The notes beneath the pieces were generated by a model. It worked only from the letters and a program-made list of their open reading frames with translations. It had not been told where the DNA came from and did no database searches. A program made the position numbers and the translations under genes. A DNA stretch of 12,921 nucleotides from an uncultured Collinsella sp. (lineage in GTDB: Bacteria > Actinomycetota > Coriobacteriia > Coriobacteriales > Coriobacteriaceae), in the NCBI GenBank assembly GCA_958453935.1, contig CAUDZT010000062.1:1-12921 (forward strand), written 5' to 3'. This document shows, in pieces, positions 1 through 5,382 of the stretch. The first letter of the stretch is position 1. The number at the start of each line of letters is the position of its first letter.

Positions 1-118
1 ATTAAGTGGCCTTCTTTGCGTGCGGAACTCATTTTGAGCAAGCACCCGCCCTGCCGGGGCTCCCGGGTTCTGCAACGACTCGGCCGTTCGGGTCAGGCGG
101 GCTGAATGAAATTGAGTG
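1..118. other. Unassigned leading segment
   Basis: No gene is recognised here. One plus-strand frame is open from the window edge to a TGA at 103-105 (34 codons), 13 bases before a strong terminator, so this could be the 3' end of a gene that begins upstream. The alternative is non-coding DNA: bases 16-32 recur at 183-199, and the GC-rich inverted segments at 44-102 could fold in RNA. The evidence does not separate these options. Confidence 0.25.
16..32 (+). repeat. 17-bp direct repeat, copy 1
   Basis: The motif TTGCGTGYGGAACTCAT occurs here and again at 183-199 with one difference (C versus T at the Y). The second copy directly abuts the palindrome at 152-184, so this may be a worn part of the same dispersed intergenic element. 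Confidence 0.6.
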
Positions 119-148
119 AATGGGCGCGCCGTTGGCGCGCCCATTTTT
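119..148 (+). terminator. Rho-independent terminator
   Basis: A perfect 12-bp stem (119-130 with 134-145, rich in GGCGCGCC) closes a 3-base GTT loop and runs into five T residues at 144-148. The T run is on the plus-strand side only, so it should end a plus-strand transcript that starts upstream of the window. Confidence 0.8.
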
Positions 149-151
149 GTA

Positions 152-184
152 AATGTGACAAAGGGACAGTCCCTTTGTCACATT
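152..184. repeat. Perfect palindrome, REP-like intergenic element
   Basis: Arms of 15 bases (152-166 and 170-184; arm AATGTGACAAAGGGA) are exact reverse complements around a CAG centre. The inner 27 bases (159-185) recur at 4931-4957 with one change, and a 13-base piece recurs inverted at 204-216. A perfect stem repeated in intergenic DNA fits a REP-like dispersed repeat. It could also help end araC transcription on the minus strand, but it has no good T run there. Confidence 0.75.
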
Positions 185-199
185 GCGTGTGGAACTCAT
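183..199 (+). repeat. 17-bp direct repeat, copy 2
   Basis: Second copy of TTGCGTGYGGAACTCAT (see 16-32). It overlaps the right end of the palindrome at 152-184 by two bases, and is followed at 204-216 by an inverted 13-base fragment of that palindrome. Confidence 0.6.
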
Positions 200-222
200 G
201 GGGCTGTCCCTTTGCCGTCTTT

Positions 223-1227
223 TTATTGATGTTGGGAGCGCCAAGCGGTGGGGGTGGTGCCGGTGTGTTGCTTGAAGGCTTGGGCGAAGGCGGCCTGCTG
301 AGGGTAGCCTAGACGCTCTGCGACCTGCGCTATCGTGAGCGAGCTATCGGCCAAAAGGTCCTGTGCTCGCTCCATACGGCGTCTGCGAATGTAGGCACCC
401 AGGGACTCGCCGGTTTGGGCCTTAAAGGTGGCGCATAGCTTGGAGCGGCTTGTGTAGAGCCTCTCGGCTACCTCGTTGATACCCACACGTCTGCCTTTGT
501 CGAGCGCGCGCTCAATCATTGCCGTTGCTTCTTCGGCAATGGTTATGCTGGCGCGTGTGTCTGCCGCCCGCCGCGCCTGCTTGTGGGCCGCACGCGAACA
601 GGCGAGCTCCGCGACCATGGTCTCCACGATGCCTTGCATATAGACGTGTCCGCCTACGGTGCGGGCGCGGTCCTCGTTAATCCGGCGCAGCGTGTGGCAG
701 ATGGCAGACGTCGCCTCCTCGTGCCACGACTCGGCAAACGCCTCAAAGACTCCCGCGAACTCAGTGGGATACCGATGCTCCAGCTCGTCAAAATACCCGG
801 GCAAAAAGAGCACCGAGCGCGAGTGATAAAGCTGCCCTGCAAACAGCGGACTTAGTTCCTCGCCGCAGCTATCTTGGATAAAGCTGCACACCGCGCTGTT
901 CGGCCACGGTCCATGCAAGGGTTTAAGGTTCGCAGGCGTTATGCCAGCCTCGGGCATGCATATAAGTGTGGGCGCGCTGACCTCGCTCACGCAGGCGTAC
1001 GGTTCGGGTGTGTATTCGGCCAGGTACATATCGTGCATCGGGGTAATGAAATGCTCCATAACGATGCAGGCGGGGGAGAGAGGCATGATCCATGCGCGTC
1101 CGTGCGCCCGATCGTTTGCCACCTCGCCGGTAAAGACGGCGCCCTTGCCGGTAAGCTCCAGGCCAAACTGCTCAAACTGCGGTGCGTAGAGCTCGGTTAT
1201 GTCGGTCGCTGCCCGCCGTATTTGCAA
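223..1227 (-). CDS. AraC-family transcriptional regulator
   Basis: A 334-aa protein whose last ~90 residues form a typical AraC/XylS DNA-binding domain. The first helix-turn-helix is near residues 248-270 (INEVAERLYTSRSKLCATFK), and the second near 298-320 (IAQVAERLGYPQQAAFAQAF), followed by the usual TGxTPTAWR ending. The first ~230 residues match no effector domain I recognise, so the signal sensed is unknown. The start is TTG at 1225-1227: an AAAGGGA ribosome site lies 6-7 bases upstream and no better start is visible. The gene is divergent from an ABC half-transporter pair. This mirrors known pairs such as YbtA with YbtP/YbtQ, so activation of the transporter is the likely job. Direct repeats covering its own start codon (1221-1256) suggest that it also controls itself. 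Confidence 0.9.
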   Translation of the reverse strand: MQIRRAATDITELYAPQFEQFGLELTGKGAVFTGEVANDRAHGRAWIMPLSPACIVMEHFITPMHDMYLAEYTPEPYACVSEVSAPTLICMPEAGITPANLKPLHGPWPNSAVCSFIQDSCGEELSPLFAGQLYHSRSVLFLPGYFDELEHRYPTEFAGVFEAFAESWHEEATSAICHTLRRINEDRARTVGGHVYMQGIVETMVAELACSRAAHKQARRAADTRASITIAEEATAMIERALDKGRRVGINEVAERLYTSRSKLCATFKAQTGESLGAYIRRRRMERAQDLLADSSLTIAQVAERLGYPQQAAFAQAFKQHTGTTPTAWRSQHQ

Positions 1228-1256
1228 AAGCGTCCCTTTCCTTTGCAGAAACGTCC
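1221..1256. promoter_or_regulatory. Candidate AraC-type operator: paired 15-bp direct repeats
   Basis: TTTGCAAAAGCGTCC at 1221-1235 and TTTGCAGAAACGTCC at 1242-1256 match at 13 of 15 positions and begin exactly 21 bp apart, two helical turns. Tandem half-sites with this spacing are the classic layout for AraC-family proteins. The first copy includes the araC start codon, and the second ends about 13 bp before the predicted -35 of the ABC operon. The site could therefore activate the ABC operon and repress araC. Confidence 0.6.
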
Positions 1257-1269
1257 ACGCCTGGCTCGA

Positions 1270-1298
1270 TTGTGAGCCATGGCTAACACATCAATGAT
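1270..1298 (+). promoter_or_regulatory. Putative promoter of the ABC operon
   Basis: TTGTGA (1270-1275), a 17-base spacer, then AATGAT (1293-1298). Each box matches the sigma-70 consensus at only 4 of 6 positions, as expected for a promoter that needs an activator. The predicted start near 1305 leaves about 37 bases before the ABC start codon. The palindrome at 1271-1288 overlaps the -35 and spacer. Confidence 0.35.
1271..1288. promoter_or_regulatory. Candidate repressor palindrome, site 1
   Basis: TGTGAGCCATGGCTAACA is an 18-bp dyad with one mismatched pair. Its central 16 bases agree with site 2 (4991-5010) at all but two positions, giving GTnAGCCATGGCTnAC. It covers the predicted +1 of araC and lies inside the predicted ABC promoter, so binding could silence both. 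The half-site in site 2 recalls DtxR/IdeR-type boxes, but the protein is unknown. Confidence 0.6.
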
Positions 1299-1322
1299 AA
1301 GTTCATTACGGTTAACTCTCAA
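1294..1322 (-). promoter_or_regulatory. Putative araC promoter
   Basis: Read on the minus strand: TTGAGA (1317-1322), a 17-base spacer, TATCAT (1294-1299). Both boxes match consensus at 5 of 6 positions. Transcription should start near 1287, inside the palindrome at 1271-1288, leaving a ~60-base leader before the TTG start that contains the 21-bp-spaced direct repeats. Confidence 0.55.
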
Positions 1323-1341
1323 GCCGTTAGAAAGGAATCTC

Positions 1342-3165
1342 ATGGCAAAGGGATCAAAAAAGGAAGGCGGCGGTATCGGCGAGCTGCTTGCATATGCCGG
1401 CGACCGTAAATTCCTAACATATTTGGGCATGGCCCTCTCGGCGCTCTCGCAGCTGCTGAGCTTTGGCCCGTACGTGTGCATTTGGCTTGTCGCGCGCGAT
1501 CTGATCGCCGTGGCACCTAACTGGAGCGAAGCCTGCGATATCGCGATGTATGGTTGGTGGGCCGTCGGTTTTGCCCTGGTGAGCATCGTGATTTATTTCG
1601 TGGGGCTCATGTGTACACACCTATCCGCGTTTCGTTGCGCGTCCAATATCCGCAAGGCTACGAGCGAGCATCTGCTTAAGCTGCCGCTCGGCTACTTTGA
1701 CACGCACGCCACCGGTGAGCTGCGCCGTATCGTAGACGGATGCGCCGCCTCAACCGAGACACTGCTCGCGCACATACTGCCCGATATCGCCGGCGCCACC
1801 GCCATGGTCGCAGGTCTGCTCGTGCTGCTTTTCGCCCTCGATTGGCGCTTGGGCGCGGCATGCCTTATCTCGGTCGTCGTTTCGCTTGGCGCCATGGCCG
1901 CCATGATGGGCGGCAAGGGCGGCGAGTTTATGAAGGCCTACATGGGCGCGCTGGTCAAGATGAACAAGACCGGCACCGAATACGTACGCGGTATCCCCGT
2001 GGTCAAGGTATTCCAGCAGACGGTCTACTCCTTTAAGGCCTTCCACGATGCGATCGCCGAATACGCCGACATGGCGCAAAGCTATGCGGGCACGTTCTGC
2101 CGAGGCCCGCAGGTGCTCAACCTTACCGCGCTCAATGGCCTCGTGGCATTTCTTTTGCCCGTGGCGTTGCTGTTGGCGCCGGGCGAGACGGACTTCGCGC
2201 ACTTTATGGTCAACTTCACGTTTTACGCGATCTTTTCGGCCGTGGTGCCGACGGCCATGACCAAGCTCATGTTTGTGGGCGAGGCGTCTCAGATGAGTGC
2301 CGATTCGCTGGCGCGCATCCGAAGCGTTATGGATTCCAAGCAGCTCTCCGTGCCTGCCCAGCCCAAGCACCCTATCGGCAGCGATGTGCGCTTTGAGGAT
2401 GTAAGCTTTACCTACGAGGGTGCCGAAGCGCCTGCCGTCGATCATGTGAGCTTTAGCGTTCCCGCAGGTAGCACCCTTGCGTTGGTTGGTCCCTCGGGCG
2501 GCGGTAAGTCAACCTGCGCAAGCCTGATCCCGCGTTTTTGGGATGTTTCCTCGGGTCGCGTGCTTGTGGGCGGCGTAGACGTTCGCGACATGGATCCGCA
2601 CGAGCTCATGGACCAGGTCGCCTTTGTGTTTCAGACCAACCAGCTGTTCCGGCAAACACTTGCCGATAACGTGCGCGCCTCCAAGCCTACGGCCACTGAC
2701 GACGAAGTGCGTGCGGCCCTCTCCGCAGCTCAGTGCGACGACATTGTGGCCAAGCTCCCGCAGGGTATTAACACCATGCTCGGTGCTGGAGGGGCATATC
2801 TTTCGGGCGGCGAGGTACAGCGCGTGGCACTCGCCCGCGCGATCCTTAAAGACGCACCTATCGTGGTGCTCGATGAGGCCACAGCGTTTGCCGACCCCGA
2901 GAACGAGGCGCTCATCCAGCGTGCCTTTAGCAAACTGGCGGCGGGTCGCACAGTCATTATGATCGCGCACCGGCTTTCGACCGTGGTGGGGGCCGACAAG
3001 ATCGTGGTGCTCAACCAAGGTAGCGTGCAGGAGACTGGCGCCCATGCCGAGCTGCTGTCCCAAAACGGTCTATACGCCAAGATGTGGGCCGAATACGAAC
3101 AGGCCGCGAGCTGGAAGATCACTGCTGCCGCGGATGCCGCCGTCACGAAGGGAGGCGAGGCCTAA
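1342..3165 (+). CDS. ABC half-transporter (permease-ATPase), YbtP/IrtA-like
   Basis: A 607-aa membrane ATPase: N-terminal exporter-type six-helix domain (about residues 24-310), then a nucleotide-binding domain. Visible motifs are Walker A GPSGGGKST (383-391), Q-loop Gln431, signature LSGGE (487-491), Walker B Asp511-Glu512 and H-loop His543. The D-loop region reads AFADPENE instead of the usual SALD/ASLD, a feature I associate with siderophore importers of the YbtP/YbtQ and IrtA/IrtB type. I place the start at ATG 1342 because AGAAAGGA sits 6 bases upstream. The ATG at 1279 lies in the predicted promoter and operator and has no ribosome site. The stop codon abuts the next ABC gene, so the two products probably form a heterodimer. 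Siderophore or metallophore uptake is an inference from motif style and the neighbouring AraC gene; drug or lipid export is the alternative. Confidence 0.9.
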   Translation: MAKGSKKEGGGIGELLAYAGDRKFLTYLGMALSALSQLLSFGPYVCIWLVARDLIAVAPNWSEACDIAMYGWWAVGFALVSIVIYFVGLMCTHLSAFRCASNIRKATSEHLLKLPLGYFDTHATGELRRIVDGCAASTETLLAHILPDIAGATAMVAGLLVLLFALDWRLGAACLISVVVSLGAMAAMMGGKGGEFMKAYMGALVKMNKTGTEYVRGIPVVKVFQQTVYSFKAFHDAIAEYADMAQSYAGTFCRGPQVLNLTALNGLVAFLLPVALLLAPGETDFAHFMVNFTFYAIFSAVVPTAMTKLMFVGEASQMSADSLARIRSVMDSKQLSVPAQPKHPIGSDVRFEDVSFTYEGAEAPAVDHVSFSVPAGSTLALVGPSGGGKSTCASLIPRFWDVSSGRVLVGGVDVRDMDPHELMDQVAFVFQTNQLFRQTLADNVRASKPTATDDEVRAALSAAQCDDIVAKLPQGINTMLGAGGAYLSGGEVQRVALARAILKDAPIVVLDEATAFADPENEALIQRAFSKLAAGRTVIMIAHRLSTVVGADKIVVLNQGSVQETGAHAELLSQNGLYAKMWAEYEQAASWKITAAADAAVTKGGEA

Positions 3166-4923
3166 ATGTTCGCCTCATTCCAAAAGAAGTATTTCCTATC
3201 CGATAAAGGCGTCGCCGGCGTAAAACGCGGCATTTTCTGGACCGCGCTCACCAATCTCATTACCATGGCCGGCATGGGCTTATTGTTCCTGGTCATGGCC
3301 GGTTTTGTCGAACATCTCGCCACCGGTGCCGACCTGCCGGATGCCCTGCCGATTGTGGGCGGCCTCCTGGTCTTTTTCGTGTTGCTCTTTGCCTCTAACT
3401 GGCAGCAGTATTACTACACCTACTGCATCTTTTACGAGGAGTGCGGCAAGCAGCGTATGGAGATTGCCGAGCGCTTGCGCAAGCTGCCGCTGTCGTTTTT
3501 TGGCCGTCGTGATCTGGCCGATTTAACCGAGACCATCATGGGCGACGTCCAGGCCATGGAGCACGCCTACAGCCACGTGCTGGGAGAGCTTTGGGGTGCC
3601 ATCATCGCAAGCGCCATTGTGTTCGTGGCGTCGCTGTTCTTTTGCTGGCAGCTGGCGATCGCGGCGTTTTGGAGCGTGCCCGTGGCCTTTGCCGTGCTGT
3701 ATCTGACACGCGGCCCCATGACCCCGGTGTTCGACCATGTGCGCGCCGAGAAGGTCAAGGTTACCGAGGCGATCCAGGAGACGCTCGACTGCGTGCGCGA
3801 GATCCGCGCCACCAACCAGGAGGCTCATTATCTTGAGGGGCTCAACGCCGTGATCGATGCCGAGGAGCGCGAGACCACCAGAGGCGAGCTCGCCAATGGG
3901 CTTTTGGTCAACTCCGCCTTTGCCATCCTGCGCCTGGGGATTGCCACCACGTTGGTCACGGGCGCTGCGATGGTCGCCTCCGGCCAGGTCGACTTTTTGA
4001 TGATGTTTGCCTTCCTGCTTATGGTGAGCCGCATCTATGCGCCCTTTGATCAGGCGCTGATGCTGATGTCCGAGCTGTTTGCCGCCGAGTCGTCGGCCAA
4101 GCGCATGCGTTCCATCATGGAAGAGCCCGTGGCGCGGGGCAGCGAGCAGTTTGAGCCCGTAGGCCACGATGTGGTGTTCAATCACGTGGCATTTGGCTAT
4201 GGTGCGGGCGAGGACGGCCGCGCCGGCGAGAAAGTTCTTACCGATGTGAGCTTTACCGCCAAGGAAGGCGAGGTCACGGCACTGGTCGGTCCTTCGGGCT
4301 CCGGTAAGTCTACGGTGAGCCGCCTGGCCGCGCGCTTTTGGGATGCCACCGCGGGCACGGTCACCGTGGGCGGCGTGGATGTTGCGAGCGTGGATCCCGA
4401 GGTGCTGCTGCGCGACTACGCCATTGTGTTCCAAGACGTGCTGCTCTTTGACGACACGGTGATGGGAAACATCCGCCTCGGGCGTCGTGGCGCCACCGAT
4501 GAGCAAGTGCTTGCGGCTGCGCGCGCCGCCAACTGCGACGAGTTTGTGAGCCGCATGCCGCAGGGCTACAACACCATGATCGGCGAGAACGGCTCCAAGC
4601 TGTCCGGCGGCGAGCGCCAGCGCATCTCCATCGCCCGTGCGCTGCTCAAAGATGCGCCGATCGTGCTGTTGGACGAGGCGACGGCGAGCTTGGATGTGGA
4701 GAACGAGACCGTGGTTCAGCAGGCGCTCTCCCGCCTCCTCGCAGGCAAGACAGTTATCGTTATTGCCCACCGTATGCGTACGGTGGAAAATGCCGACAAA
4801 ATCGTTGTGCTCAAGGATGGTGTGGTTGCCGAGCAGGGCACTCCGGCGCAGCTCAAGGCGGCAGGTGGAGAATTCGCCCGCATGGTGGCGCTGCAAAAGG
4901 AAGCAGCTACCTGGCAGTTGTAA
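3166..4923 (+). CDS. ABC half-transporter (permease-ATPase), YbtQ/IrtB-like partner
   Basis: A 585-aa partner with the same layout: exporter-type membrane domain (about residues 20-300) and ATPase domain. Motifs are Walker A GPSGSGKST (375-383), signature LSGGE (479-483), Walker B Asp503-Glu504 and H-loop His535. Its D-loop is the canonical ASLD, unlike the AFAD of the upstream protein, so the two ATP sites of a heterodimer would not be identical, although both keep the catalytic Glu. The ATG follows the upstream stop with no gap, and GGAGG at the end of the upstream gene serves as ribosome site, so translation is probably coupled. No adjacent substrate-binding lipoprotein is visible, which fits exporter-fold importers and also true exporters. 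Confidence 0.9.
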   Translation: MFASFQKKYFLSDKGVAGVKRGIFWTALTNLITMAGMGLLFLVMAGFVEHLATGADLPDALPIVGGLLVFFVLLFASNWQQYYYTYCIFYEECGKQRMEIAERLRKLPLSFFGRRDLADLTETIMGDVQAMEHAYSHVLGELWGAIIASAIVFVASLFFCWQLAIAAFWSVPVAFAVLYLTRGPMTPVFDHVRAEKVKVTEAIQETLDCVREIRATNQEAHYLEGLNAVIDAEERETTRGELANGLLVNSAFAILRLGIATTLVTGAAMVASGQVDFLMMFAFLLMVSRIYAPFDQALMLMSELFAAESSAKRMRSIMEEPVARGSEQFEPVGHDVVFNHVAFGYGAGEDGRAGEKVLTDVSFTAKEGEVTALVGPSGSGKSTVSRLAARFWDATAGTVTVGGVDVASVDPEVLLRDYAIVFQDVLLFDDTVMGNIRLGRRGATDEQVLAAARAANCDEFVSRMPQGYNTMIGENGSKLSGGERQRISIARALLKDAPIVLLDEATASLDVENETVVQQALSRLLAGKTVIVIAHRMRTVENADKIVVLKDGVVAEQGTPAQLKAAGGEFARMVALQKEAATWQL

Positions 4924-4930
4924 GAAGGGG

Positions 4931-4957
4931 CAAAGGGACAGTCTCTTTGTCACATTG
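4931..4957. repeat. Second copy of the REP-like element core
   Basis: These 27 bases match 159-185 with one change (C to T). The change breaks one stem pair and the outer left arm is missing, so only a shorter hairpin remains. Its right edge runs into TTGACA (4955-4960), the predicted -35 of the next operon. It begins 8 bases after the ABC stop codon and may also act as a weak 3' barrier. Confidence 0.75.
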
Positions 4958-4983
4958 ACAATCGGTTACTCCGCATCGTTAAT
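4955..4983 (+). promoter_or_regulatory. Putative promoter of the DUF6110/P-ATPase operon
   Basis: A consensus -35 TTGACA (4955-4960), an ideal 17-base spacer, and GTTAAT (4978-4983). The predicted start is near 4990, immediately before or at the palindrome at 4991-5010, leaving about 130 bases of leader before the first gene. Confidence 0.55.
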
Positions 4984-4990
4984 TTTCAAA

Positions 4991-5010
4991 AGGTTAGCCA
5001 TGGCTGACCT
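4991..5010. promoter_or_regulatory. Candidate repressor palindrome, site 2
   Basis: AGGTTAGCCATGGCTGACCT is a 20-bp dyad with one mismatched pair. It shares the GTnAGCCATGGCTnAC core with site 1 at 1271-1288 and sits at the predicted +1, a standard repressor position. The AGGTTAG half resembles DtxR/IdeR half-sites, but the spacing between halves is longer than in the IdeR box. A metal-sensing repressor is therefore a hypothesis. Confidence 0.6.
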
Positions 5011-5049
5011 AGATAGTTAGATAAAATTGAGATATTTCAAAAGCGTGCT

Positions 5050-5103
5050 CGAGCAAACTTGTTTACTCGGGTGCTGAGGCACCATGCCGCGTCCAATGCG
5101 GCA
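5050..5103 (+). promoter_or_regulatory. Hairpin-rich 5' leader
   Basis: Three adjacent small stems can be drawn: 5050-5069 (CGAG/AAAC with GTTT/CTCG), 5070-5083 (GGTGC-TGAG-GCACC) and 5085-5103 (TGCCGC with GCGGCA). The last ends one base before the AAAGGGAG ribosome site. I recognise no riboswitch class. The leader might only protect the mRNA, or might tune translation of the small protein. Confidence 0.35.
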
Positions 5104-5118
5104 AAAGGGAGAGACATC

Positions 5119-5364
5119 ATGAAGAAGTCCACGTTCAACACCCTGCTTGTTGGTGGCGGTTTTCTGCTCGGTACGGCTGGCATCAAGCTGCTCACCAGCG
5201 CTCCGGTAAAGAACGCCTGCGTGCAGGGTATCGCGTGCGGCATGCGCATCAAGAACGGCTACCAGGACATGGTCGAGCAGGCCAAGGCTAATGTCGACGA
5301 CATGGTTGCCGAGGCGGCCTACATCACCCAGAGCGAGGCCGCTGCTGACGAGGCAGCCGAGTAA
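5119..5364 (+). CDS. Small DUF6110-like membrane protein
   Basis: An 81-aa protein with a positively charged start (MKKSTF), one hydrophobic segment at about residues 8-27 (glycine-rich, LLVGGGFLLGTAGIKLL), a middle part with two cysteines in ACVQGIACG, and an acidic Ala/Glu-rich tail. From memory it matches DUF6110, a family that sits next to HMA-type P-ATPases; its biochemical role is unknown. I chose ATG 5119 because AAAGGGAG lies about 7 bases upstream; an upstream in-frame ATG (5059) lies inside the leader hairpins and lacks a ribosome site. It is 18 bases from the ATPase start and should be co-transcribed. The two cysteines could bind metal, and the protein may serve as accessory subunit or chaperone for the pump. 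Both ideas are inference. Confidence 0.75.
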   Translation: MKKSTFNTLLVGGGFLLGTAGIKLLTSAPVKNACVQGIACGMRIKNGYQDMVEQAKANVDDMVAEAAYITQSEAAADEAAE

Positions 5365-5382
5365 CGCTCCCAGGCACAAACT

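Noticed and set aside
1279..1341. Upstream ATG that would extend the first ABC protein by 21 residues
   Set aside because: No ribosome site; it lies in the operator and promoter region, and the ATG at 1342 has AGAAAGGA at good distance.
3523..4953. Long minus-strand open frame (over 470 codons) opposite the second ABC gene
   Set aside because: It is histidine/arginine-rich antisense read-through of a high-GC coding gene with intact ABC motifs on the plus strand; such long shadow frames are common at this base composition.
5059..5118. Upstream ATG that would extend the DUF6110-like protein by 20 residues
   Set aside because: It falls inside the leader hairpins without a ribosome site; ATG 5119 has AAAGGGAG and begins a normal lysine-rich membrane-protein start.
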